From Timonella corticicola (GTDB taxonomy: Bacteria > Actinomycetota > Actinomycetes > Actinomycetales > Cellulomonadaceae): DNA of 64,000 bases. The stretch covers positions 186,001 through 250,000 of the forward strand of contig NZ_JBHUOP010000004.1 of assembly GCF_042683685.1 (NCBI RefSeq), in the 5' to 3' direction. The notes under the pieces were generated by a model. The model had not been told where the DNA came from. It saw only the letters and a list, made by a program, of their open reading frames with translations, and searched no databases. Below, piece after piece: positions 53,011-60,447 of this stretch; the stretch's first letter is position 1; each line of letters opens with the position of its first letter. A program made the position numbers and the translations under genes.

Positions 53011-54141
53011 CTAGATGACAGGGTCACGTTCCCAGTTCGGACTTCTAGGGAAGGTATCGTCGGACCGCCAGCCGTCCATATGTGTCCAAGGTGGGGCTTT
53101 GGGCTGGCTGGGGAAATCCCATCGCCACACGTCTGGGTGTCGTCTCGTAACACTAGCGGTGGGCCGGGCTGCATAGCCAAGGGTTTGCCCTGAGGGTAGC
53201 GTGTAATGCCACCAGCAGCCAATATCGTCTTGGCTGACTGTGAAAGCGCCTGGATCGAGGCTGTACTTCATCGCCATATCGTTCAGTGTTCGGTGGGCGT
53301 TGAAAGGGTTTGACCCAATGAGGACAGCATTGAGATACGCGCTATCGAAGTCATACGCGGCGTTAAGTAGTTCAGGCACCTGTCGGTCGTCAACTAGTCG
53401 ACCTGACTCATCAAGTGCTTGGGAACCTGCAACAGACTCTTCGTGGAGGCGACGCAACCTAGCGCCTGCATCGTCAGCGACGCGTGGGAAGTACTCAGCT
53501 AGAGCAGCGACGAGCACGATCGTCTTAGTCGAGTTCACTCGAGTCGCATAACCAAGGTCTCGACCATGCAGGACACCGTGCCGTGAGACAAGTCCGAAAC
53601 TTCCAGATTCTTTAACGTTTTCAGAGAATAAACGGCGAACAACCGGCAGATTCATTTCCATTCCCGCCAGTGTCTCGTCATCAAGGAAAGGGTCAGGGTT
53701 GGCCTTGGAGAAGAAAGACTGCCCCGTAAGATCGAGGCTCAAACCGTCAATCTGCGCAAGAATAATTGGTATTGACGCTTCGTAGGCGCCTGCAAGATGA
53801 TGCTGAATAGCTTTGTCGATCAACGAAACCCTATCCCATAGCGTCTGCTTGAATGGATAGTGAGAGTTTGACCAGCGACGAATCGGTGTTGCAGCGTGCT
53901 GTAAGAGAAACAGATTGTCGCTATTCCATACGTCAGCGATAGCCTGATCCAGTTCTTCAGCACTTGCGCCTTTCGCTGCTCGGTGAAGCACGCGGATGGT
54001 TCCTTCTTGATGCCAATTACCGCACATCGCCCACCCTAGCGGAGCGAAGAGACTCACCGCCTCGGCAAACTGAGTGACACTGGGATGCGAGTTAATGCCA
54101 ATACGACGAGCCACCTCTGCGGCCTGTACAGCGTGAAACAT
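53011..54141 (-). CDS. Unknown protein with HEPN-like domain
   Basis: 376 residues. The central region has GLVSRHGVLHGRDLGYATRV, where R-x4-HG followed by an aromatic/Arg helix is typical of HEPN-type domains in uncharacterised proteins. It starts with MFHAVQAAEVARR and has a long helical N-terminal half. It is paired with the 52.3-kb gene. Catalysis is not proven, and the N-terminal half may be the sensor part if this is a defence protein. Confidence 0.6.
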   Translation of the reverse strand: MFHAVQAAEVARRIGINSHPSVTQFAEAVSLFAPLGWAMCGNWHQEGTIRVLHRAAKGASAEELDQAIADVWNSDNLFLLQHAATPIRRWSNSHYPFKQTLWDRVSLIDKAIQHHLAGAYEASIPIILAQIDGLSLDLTGQSFFSKANPDPFLDDETLAGMEMNLPVVRRLFSENVKESGSFGLVSRHGVLHGRDLGYATRVNSTKTIVLVAALAEYFPRVADDAGARLRRLHEESVAGSQALDESGRLVDDRQVPELLNAAYDFDSAYLNAVLIGSNPFNAHRTLNDMAMKYSLDPGAFTVSQDDIGCWWHYTLPSGQTLGYAARPTASVTRRHPDVWRWDFPSQPKAPPWTHMDGWRSDDTFPRSPNWERDPVI

Positions 54142-54185
54142 GCGTATATCTTACGTGTCCACCGCCTTGTTTCCGAGGTGCTGCG

Positions 54186-54419
54186 CTATGTGCTCGTCTT
54201 CGGGCGACCAAGTGTTGGTGGCGTATACGTTGAAGCCCACCGTATGACGTCCTCACGTAGCCACACCGGTCCGTTGTTGAGCTCTCCGACGGGTGGGGGG
54301 AAACGCTCAGGAGTGCGTGTGCGTGCAACGCGCAGAGAAGCACGAGTTAACCCCGCCGCGGTGGCGAGATGGCTTTGATCGTAAAGCCCTCCCACGCCTT
54401 CGGGTAGTTCCGATTCCTT
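54186..54419 (-). CDS. Small AlpA/MerR-like DNA-binding protein
   Basis: About 77 residues with SHLATAAGLTRASLRVARTR, then FPPPV..NNGPVWLREDVIRWA, the small winged-helix layout of excisionase/AlpA-type regulators. I favour the GTG at 54419, which has GGGAGG upstream; an ATG at 54467 is possible. In elements such proteins act as excisionase or repressor. It is divergent from the DUF2637 gene and the shared upstream region has matching inverted repeats. Confidence 0.7.
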   Translation of the reverse strand, partial: KESELPEGVGGLYDQSHLATAAGLTRASLRVARTRTPERFPPPVGELNNGPVWLREDVIRWASTYTPPTLGRPKTST

Positions 54420-54449
54420 CACGCGTTCCTCCCGCCGCCTTGGTGCGCA

Positions 54450-54515
54450 TATCAAACATGTTAACACCGTGCTAGCAATTAATGAATGAAACTACTAACA
54501 TGGTGTTAGTAGTTT
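54450..54515. promoter_or_regulatory. Operator-like repeats between the AlpA-like and DUF2637 genes
   Basis: A near-perfect 12-bp inverted repeat (54489-54500 / 54504-54515; core CTAACATGGTGTTAG) is matched by a related site in the other orientation around 54456-54475 (ACATGTTAACACCGTGCTAG). Both contain GTGTTA. They sit in the divergent promoter region, so they may bind the small regulator. Confidence 0.6.
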
Positions 54516-54551
54516 TTCCGCGCATATTCATTAAGTGGAGGTGGTCGGTGT

Positions 54552-55283
54552 ATGGGTGAGACCAGTGCTCGACGTATCAGGGCTGGTGCAACCCTTGCGA
54601 CCGTTGCCGTGGCTATTGCTGCCGCCGTGCTCTCGTGGAGCGGATTGACCCACCTCGCAGTTTCGGTCAGTGTCAGCTCGCGTATCGCCTGGTTGTTTCC
54701 AGTGGCTGTCGACGGCGCAATGCTCGCCGGGTCACTCACGGCGCTGCAGGCCGCGCTGCGAGGGCACAGGGTTGTCTTCCCGTGGCTTGTCGTGGTGTTT
54801 GGCGCGGCTCTCTCGGTGTATGGCAATATTCGCTCAGTCCCCGAAGGCGGTGTCGACTCAGCAATTGTCCACGGTGCTGCACCATTGCTGTTGCTCGCGT
54901 CGCTAGAACTCCTTTTTGGGCTTATCAGGAAAAAGAACTTCGAAACTAAGCAGGTAGGCGTCGTAGGGCAGGCAGCGGTGGCTGGTGTGCAGGTGCCTAA
55001 GGCGGAGAGCGTCCTAAAAGGTAGCGTGGATTCCACGCCCAAAGTGTCTGTACCGGATACGTCCGCGACAGTTGAGACGGCTAGGCCGGCATCAGCAGGA
55101 AAAGCTAAAAGTGCCGATATCGCGAAGCCCAAAACCACGGACACTGACCAAGAGCGGGAGGTTTTGAAGGCCCGTGTAATTGAACTGCGCAGCCAGGAGT
55201 CCCCGCTCTCATACGGAAAGATCAGTGAAGAACTCCAAATCCCGCTGAGCACTGTGAAGCGGTGGGCACGCCAAGCAGCGTGA
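54552..55283 (+). CDS. DUF2637-family membrane protein with C-terminal HTH
   Basis: 243 residues. Four helices include WLFPVAVDGAMLAGSLTALQ, the P-(V/I)-AVDG hallmark of DUF2637, found in conjugative plasmids and integrative elements of actinobacteria (spread-associated proteins). A Lys/Ala/Thr linker leads to PLSYGKISEELQIPLSTVKRWARQ, a helix-turn-helix, so it may couple membrane and DNA. GGAGGTGG lies upstream of the ATG. It supports a conjugative origin of the island. Confidence 0.85.
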   Translation: MGETSARRIRAGATLATVAVAIAAAVLSWSGLTHLAVSVSVSSRIAWLFPVAVDGAMLAGSLTALQAALRGHRVVFPWLVVVFGAALSVYGNIRSVPEGGVDSAIVHGAAPLLLLASLELLFGLIRKKNFETKQVGVVGQAAVAGVQVPKAESVLKGSVDSTPKVSVPDTSATVETARPASAGKAKSADIAKPKTTDTDQEREVLKARVIELRSQESPLSYGKISEELQIPLSTVKRWARQAA

Positions 55284-55352
55284 AGTTGCGTTTCTGTAGT
55301 TCACTGCTGTCCGGTCTGGTGTCGTGATCGTTATGTTTCCGTAGACGGCAAA

Positions 55353-55405
55353 CGGCTCCCCGGATAGTTGGTTTCTGATTTCTCAGTCCAATTTCCAGGG
55401 AGCCG
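55353..55405. repeat. Imperfect inverted repeat, possible IS remnant
   Basis: CGGCTCCC (55353-55360) and GGGAGCCG (55398-55405) with further partial pairing inside (GGATAGTTGG / CCAATTTCC). It could be a terminator of the DUF2637 gene or the end of an eroded element. Confidence 0.4.
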
Positions 55406-55464
55406 CTCATGACCGGTTCGAGATGCTCTCATCGACCAGAGTGTCCTGATCGACAGTAAGTCGA

Positions 55465-56031
55465 CTACAGGGATTCTGCTTCGTCGTAGAGGGCTAGGTT
55501 TTCTTGAATCATTGACCACCAAGTTGGTGCATCTTTGACATCCATACCAGTGACCTTGTGTCTCTTGAGTGCCGTAAGCAACTCGATAGAAACATCAACG
55601 CTGCTCGTTGCTTTCCGCAGCGGGAAAGGCCGTAAATGAGCGTTCTGGTCGGTTGTCGTTGCGATGAACAGGTTGTGGCCGGTGACCGGCGGCTGTCCTT
55701 TCGACCTGCGAATCTCAAGCGGACGGTGCTCATACCCGTAGTCCTGGAATCCGCCTAAGATCTCTAGGAACTTGTCCGAGACAATGAGGTAAGCACCTAG
55801 AGTCGTCCATAGAAGGTCATCGTAGGAACCGGACTGCTCGACTTCAAACCACAGCGGAAAGTCGAGCGTGGCAAGTCCGTTAGCGTCGATGACCTCTACA
55901 AGGTCACGGCCATCGGGCAGTTCATGAACGGCGTCGCCTTGACCCTGCCATGCGATGTTCAGCCATGCTTGCCGAGATGAGCCCTTCGCTGTCACGACCC
56001 ATCGGCCGGTGTAATCCATGTCAACACTCAC
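55465..56031 (-). CDS. Probable immunity protein for the adjacent secreted toxin
   Basis: 188 residues, no signal peptide, acidic and beta-rich (LVEVIDANGLATLDFPLWFEV). The segment AYLIVSDKFLEILGGFQDYGYEHRP recalls Imm43/DUF1629-type immunity proteins, but the match is weak. It starts 14 bp after the stop of the secreted nuclease gene. Position, size and cytosolic prediction fit an immunity protein. Binding to the toxin is inferred. Confidence 0.55.
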   Translation of the reverse strand: MSVDMDYTGRWVVTAKGSSRQAWLNIAWQGQGDAVHELPDGRDLVEVIDANGLATLDFPLWFEVEQSGSYDDLLWTTLGAYLIVSDKFLEILGGFQDYGYEHRPLEIRRSKGQPPVTGHNLFIATTTDQNAHLRPFPLRKATSSVDVSIELLTALKRHKVTGMDVKDAPTWWSMIQENLALYDEAESL

Positions 56032-56045
56032 AGTGTTCCTCTCCG

Positions 56046-57203
56046 TTAGCAGAACGGCGGGTACATCCTTAGGACGGCCGTTCGTTTATTGAGAATCATA
56101 GACTTGCTTGGATTCTTGAAGGATAAGAAGAACGCGTCCCACTGGTTGTTGATTGCTTTCGACTTTGAACGGTGGTCGTGTTTCTCCCACCACACAAGGT
56201 ACTTGGGGTGGTCAATCGAATCATTGCCCTTGAAACCAGCTTTTTCGTAGTTCTTCCGGTGTTTCTTCACGAGAGTGTGGTGGGCGTCGCATCGTGTGCC
56301 CGGGTCGCGCTTCGTGTAGATCTTGAGGTTGTTGCGGTAGTTGTTCTGAGTTATCGAGAGCAAGCTATTCCTAACAACGGCTGAGATGCCTTTACGGGCG
56401 AGATTTGCTACCGCTGCGCGCCCAGCTGCACTGACCGAAGCTGCGACGACACGTTGAACGATGATGCGTCCGCCGGTGAGTAGCAACGGTACTAGAAATG
56501 GCGGGTCAGCAATGATTGGATACTCAAACTGGGCTGATAGATGGTCCACATACTGGTAGAGGGTTCCGTCTTCAAACTCGTACCAAGTCGGGACTTCTTG
56601 ACCATCTGCATCGATTGCCCATGGAGCACCGATGTAAGTGATGAGCTCGTCGTTCTCTGATAAGACTGCAATGCCTTCGTTATCGTCGGACTCGACGTGA
56701 GCCCCTTCGGGTAGATCAAGGGGGAAAGTAAACAGCGGGTCCGTTTCGCGTGAATCGATCGTGATGATGGTACGGAACCCTGCGGCAACTCCATCCAACT
56801 CAGTCGCGTCGAACTCTTGGACGATGAGCGAGGCTCCTTCATTCTTCGCTGGCGCAACAAGATCACCATGCTCAGTGACAACAGCGTCCGCATCTTGGTT
56901 GACGGGCAGGGATACGTGAACCTCACCGAACTCAGTGGCGAGTTCGACAGAATCCTTGCCTAACTCTTCGGGTACCAAAACCCCGCTTTCGGATGATTGA
57001 CCCAGCGTGATCGCTGTCGTGTGTTCGTCTGTGGCGAGGGTTTCGGAGGTCTCAAGGGCGATCGTGAGATCGTCCTGTGTCTCGGTTGACGCTGCAGCGG
57101 GTGTACCTAAGGCGAAGGTTCCTAAAAGGACGCCTGAAAGTGTCCAAGCGATTACTCGCTGGCCCTTCGCGAATTCAAATTTGGAGTGCGTTTTGACAGT
57201 CAC
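56046..57203 (-). CDS. Sec-secreted polymorphic toxin with AHH/HNH-like nuclease tip
   Basis: 385 residues. A signal peptide covers 1-39 (GVLLGTFALGTPAAASTET). A beta-rich domain follows to ~235 and ends with QFEYPIIADPPF, a pre-toxin motif common in secreted actinobacterial toxins. A hydrophobic stretch (VPLLLTGGRIIVQRVVAASV) leads to a basic C-terminal domain with CDAHHTLVKKHRKNYEKAG and YLVWWEKHDHRSKSKAIN, in which the A-H-H and downstream H-x-H are typical of AHH-type nucleases. It probably attacks nucleic acid of competitors. The immunity candidate follows. Confidence 0.72.
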   Translation of the reverse strand: MTVKTHSKFEFAKGQRVIAWTLSGVLLGTFALGTPAAASTETQDDLTIALETSETLATDEHTTAITLGQSSESGVLVPEELGKDSVELATEFGEVHVSLPVNQDADAVVTEHGDLVAPAKNEGASLIVQEFDATELDGVAAGFRTIITIDSRETDPLFTFPLDLPEGAHVESDDNEGIAVLSENDELITYIGAPWAIDADGQEVPTWYEFEDGTLYQYVDHLSAQFEYPIIADPPFLVPLLLTGGRIIVQRVVAASVSAAGRAAVANLARKGISAVVRNSLLSITQNNYRNNLKIYTKRDPGTRCDAHHTLVKKHRKNYEKAGFKGNDSIDHPKYLVWWEKHDHRSKSKAINNQWDAFFLSFKNPSKSMILNKRTAVLRMYPPFC

Positions 57204-57512
57204 ACTCTCTCCTTCCTCGTGTTTCCCCTGCTTAATGAGGGTGCGGAATTATGTTACGTATGGAAGTAAGTGCTTTCATCGCGACATGCGCAACTGGAAG
57301 GAAAGATTGGATTAATTCGACCCTAGGGATGACTGCAGCGCTGCTTATGGTTCAGAAAATGACGATTAGTACAGTTTCGGGTCTCGATAACTCATACCTG
57401 AGTATGATCAAGCCAATCTCTCAGAATTTGGGATTAGACCTAGGCGCAGATCGACAAAGCGCAGGCTTCAGGGTCTTGCAAGTGCGACAGACATTCACTA
57501 CGGGCAAGCGTT
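57204..57512. other. Region upstream of the toxin gene, AT-rich
   Basis: No gene is supported. It contains GAAGGAGAGAGTG-like purines just before the toxin start on the minus strand. The toxin promoter should lie here. Confidence 0.35.
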
Positions 57513-58816
57513 CTAACGTTTGCGGGAGGCCGCTGATTCGATAACTTGAAAAATCCCGCCGCCGCGCCATGTATCGATACGCTCACTGCCCCTAGAGGCC
57601 TGCTTGAGCACGTCAATGACGCTGCTGGCTTCCACATCGAAGGCCCCTGAACCAGCGAGGTCACGCACCCATTGGGCGGCGAGTCGGGCGTCACGAGGCG
57701 TGAATGCGGGAGGCAGCTTTACCGTCGTGTCCGCGGGGCGTGTTGAGATACCGCCACGGTCACTGCCGTCAACGACCTGGTCCATGCGCGGGATGATGTA
57801 GTCACGCACCGTGTCCGCGTTGGACTCAACCGTCATCCAGTTTCGACCCAACTTATGCGCGGCGGCTGCCGTGGTCCCCGACCCACCGAACGGGTCAATG
57901 ACCAGGTCGCCTGGCTTGGTGGCGGTCTCAATGATCCTGCCGAGCAGTTCCTCCGGCTTTGGGGTGTCGAACCCGTGATGGCCGAACAGGGTGCGCTGGT
58001 GTTCGCGGGCATCCTCGTTGGTTGCCATGCCGGTCGCTCTAGTCCACAGGTTCGTCCAAGTCTTACCGTCGGAAGGGACATATGCGTTGACACGCAGCGG
58101 TAACTTTGGTGCGCGCAGTTGTACACCGCCAGCTAGGTGCTCGTTCAAGGTCGCCTGTGTCCAGCGCAGTTCGCCAGTAAGTGAGAACCCGGTCGCGTTG
58201 ACGCCCGCACAAACCACGATGTCGTCGTCCAGGTGGATGTGCACGGACGGTGTGGACTGATCACCGGCAGGGATGGTCCGGTCGGTACCTGGTAGCTGTA
58301 CTGAACCAGGCGGGAATGTAAGGGTTCGCACGGGGTTCTTTCCCTGTGCCAGTGGGACTCGCGACGTGGTCGCAGAGCCTGGCATCGTGAACTTCGGTAG
58401 TTGGGTGTGATCCTTGGCGTACACGAGGATGTGGTCGACCACTGCGGCAACATGCCCGTGCAGGTAGGACGGCTTCTTCTTACGTTCCCACACGACGTTG
58501 GCGACGAACTGGTCAGCCCCGAAGACCCCATCCAACAGGGTGCGCGCTGTGTGGTGCTCGTTGTCGTCCAGGTGCACCCAAACACTGCCAGTGTTCGCCA
58601 GCGCATCATGCCCGTCCAGTCAGCGGCCTGCATTCGATCCTGATATTGGGTGAACGTGCGCCCAGTGTTGTACGGCGGGTCCAGGTAGGCCAGCTGTGCC
58701 GTGCCTGGGGCGACATGTTCGGCAATGCTGATGGCTGCGTCACCGTGGATGATGAGTCCGTGTGGTGTGGGAGTAGACACGATGCCTATCTTTTGTGTGG
58801 TGTCGTAGTAGTTCAT
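57513..58816 (-). pseudogene. Beta-class site-specific DNA methyltransferase, frameshifted
   Basis: The N-terminal frame starts MNYYDTTQKIGIV and holds AQLAYLDPPYNTGRTF (motif IV, DPPY). At about 58600 the reading shifts by one base to LANTGSVWVHLDDNEHHTA and goes on to a complete C-terminal frame with LVIDPFGGSGTTAAAAHKLGR (motif I). The order IV-then-I is beta-class (N6-A or N4-C). Without the frameshift it would be ~433 residues. No restriction enzyme gene is adjacent. A partial second copy lies at 49.4 and 51.3-51.6 kb. Sequence error cannot be excluded. Confidence 0.8.
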
Positions 58817-58962
58817 GGCTGGGGGATTTTCATGCATGGAAAATACATGGAAAATTCCGCGACTGAAAGGCATCCGAAAGTCGCGATCTGCAACTGAAGT
58901 GGAGTATGTGCGCACGTTAGAGCACTCGTCCGGTTCGATTGGCACCAACTTGCATCAGTACT

Positions 58963-58993
58963 TTCGATTCCCCGCGCCTCCACTTATCGCGTG
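58963..58993. repeat. attR: 31-bp direct repeat
   Basis: Identical to 39493-39523. It is the left-over 3' end of the host ssrA; the downstream 60 bp, including the CTCC-loop-GGAG hairpin and GTTGTGTTTACGCAGATAGA, are similar to those after attL. Confidence 0.92.
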
Positions 58994-59109
58994 AACGTGC
59001 TCCTTGTGGAGTTGTGTTTACGCAGATAGAAGCATCTTGTGTAGTTTTCAAAGGTCCCATCCGCGTGGATGTGGGCCGGAGGAGTCAGGGGATATCCTTG
59101 GCTCTCCTC

Positions 59110-59144
59110 GACGAAAGGGATCCCGATACGGGGTCCCTTTCGTC
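59110..59144. terminator. Strong hairpin terminator downstream of attR
   Basis: GACGAAAGGGATCCC (59110-59124) pairs with GGGGTCCCTTTCGTC (59130-59144), 15 bp with one G-T pair, five-base loop. It probably ends the leftward YrdC-like gene and may be the original ssrA terminator. Confidence 0.8.
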
Positions 59145-59194
59145 GTATCTGCTTGCTCACGCTTCACAGGCGTTCCTCGCTCCGAGGAAGTTGA

Positions 59195-59974
59195 TTAGTA
59201 GTAGAGGCCGTGGCGGTAATCCCAACTGGGAAACTGTTCGGCGAGGTTAACCATGATGCGGTCCACGGACAATCCGGCGCGGATGAGGGTCGGTGCCGGT
59301 GAGATGAGGCGTTCGCCGTGTTGCTCTGGGACCAGTTCGCCCCTGTCGTCCACGAAGGAGACCATCACCCCTTGTTCGTATCTGGTGTCTGCCGTGGAGT
59401 CAGGCTGGATCGAACGGACATAGTCGTCACCCTCGATGATGAGGTCAGCCTGAGACTCTATCGCGGTGCCGATACCGGCCACGAGGCCCCGGTTTCCCTT
59501 CCCGGATGGGTTGGCGGAACTGGCGAACACGACAGTGCGGTCTTTCTCCCAGAGCTCCTGCACGATCTGTTCACTTGGAATGCCAAAGCGCAGAACGAAG
59601 CAACTCGTTCCGCGGGCGTCCATAACGAGTTCATCCGCGCCATTTTTGGGAATGTAAGCTCGTCCGCTATCTTTCCAGGGCAGGATACAGCCCATGAGAA
59701 TGTCTTGTTCGCAGTGGGTGCGGTAAAACTCCAGTGCCTCGTCGGTGAGCTCAGCCAACTCGGTGAGTTGTTCAAGGGAACCACAAAGAACGACACCCGG
59801 TTTGTTGCGGTTGCGGTTTTTCACAGCGAACTTACGTTCGAGACTTTTCTTATCGCTGGTCAGGATGATGTATCCGACCTTGGTGGGGCTGACAACGATG
59901 TTGCCTCCGGCCCGTAGGAGTTCCACCGCCTCAGTTACCAGGTGCCCGTCCCAATGGATGCGCTCGGTTGTCAT
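59195..59974 (-). CDS. YrdC/Sua5-family protein (threonylcarbamoyl-AMP synthase-like)
   Basis: 259 residues. The YrdC fold is clear: NIVVSPTKVGYIILTSD, FAVKNRNRNKPGVVL (the KxR element) and VVFASSANPSGKGN (the SxN element). Canonical members make threonylcarbamoyl-AMP for the tRNA modification t6A. It is not next to the other t6A genes, is longer at the C-terminus than TsaC and has an extra ~50 residues with acidic and aromatic residues (PSWDYRHGLYY end), so it may be a paralogue with another job. It has a very good promoter. Confidence 0.75.
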   Translation of the reverse strand: MTTERIHWDGHLVTEAVELLRAGGNIVVSPTKVGYIILTSDKKSLERKFAVKNRNRNKPGVVLCGSLEQLTELAELTDEALEFYRTHCEQDILMGCILPWKDSGRAYIPKNGADELVMDARGTSCFVLRFGIPSEQIVQELWEKDRTVVFASSANPSGKGNRGLVAGIGTAIESQADLIIEGDDYVRSIQPDSTADTRYEQGVMVSFVDDRGELVPEQHGERLISPAPTLIRAGLSVDRIMVNLAEQFPSWDYRHGLYY

Positions 59975-60099
59975 GATGGACCCTTCTGTGTTGGTGTGTG
60001 CTCGGCGAGGGTAGCTATATACGTAGCCGAGCCAGGCGGATTCTTGGGCGCGAGAAGGGGGAAATGTGCACCTATACGTGAGTAAGGAGAACTGTCTCG

Positions 60100-60128
60100 A
60101 TTACATTGCCTGACTGTCCTCATGTCAA
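60100..60128 (-). promoter_or_regulatory. Promoter of the YrdC-like gene
   Basis: On the minus strand TTGACA (60128-60123) is followed after exactly 17 bases by TGTAAT (60105-60100). Confidence 0.68.
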
Positions 60129-60151
60129 GACAACTGTCCTAATATTGAGAC
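60113..60151. repeat. Tandem 19-bp direct repeats over the promoter
   Basis: ACTGTCCTCATGTCAAGAC (60113-60131) and ACTGTCCTAATATTGAGAC (60133-60151) are spaced 20 bp apart. ACTGTC is also found at 60091. They cover the -35 and upstream side of the YrdC-like promoter and suit an activator or repressor that binds on one DNA face. Confidence 0.55.
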
Positions 60152-60447
60152 GATAGGTCTTTCATCAGGGTTTATGTCTCTGTAATATGGCAGGAAAGTT
60201 AGGAAATTGACGGAGGTCTCCGAAGGTTCACGCGTTTGGCGGGTCCTGTAAAGAACGTGAATCTACCTTGACATTCAGATTATTTTACGGTTCAGCACCG
60301 GCTGAGGTATACCTAACTTTGGTGTGGAAAATGACGTTGTAGTATCGCAGTACTGATGTGCTGAAATATTAAGCAATGCCAAGACGTTATGTCTCCACGT
60401 CACCCGCCGATTGTTCCCGATGCGCCCTGTCGCAGAATCGCTAGTTC

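Larger units (their letters stand above)
39493..58993. mobile_element. 19.5-kb genomic island integrated in ssrA
   Basis: It is bounded by the 31-bp direct repeats in the tmRNA 3' end, with an integrase gene immediately inside the left end reading toward it. It carries two ISL3-family elements, a DUF2637/AlpA-like module of the kind found in actinobacterial conjugative elements, methyltransferase genes and several unknown genes. Base composition falls visibly in parts (for example 44.7-46.1 and 49.5-51.3 kb). No relaxase, FtsK-type translocase or primase was recognised, so it looks like a decayed or satellite element. Confidence 0.88.
59975..60447. other. Divergent region between the YrdC-like gene and the mevalonate operon
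   Basis: It holds the leftward promoter and direct repeats described next, the palindrome AGGTATACCT at 60305-60314 and CAGTACTG at 60348-60355. A TTGACA at 60268 (rightward) has no good -10 partner, so the operon promoter is unassigned. No clear ribosome site precedes the mevalonate kinase ATG. Confidence 0.4.

Noticed and set aside
60305..60314. Iron-regulator (DtxR-type) box before the mevalonate operon
   Set aside because: AGGTATACCT is palindromic but too short and lacks the outer half-site bases of a DtxR box; kept only as a palindrome.
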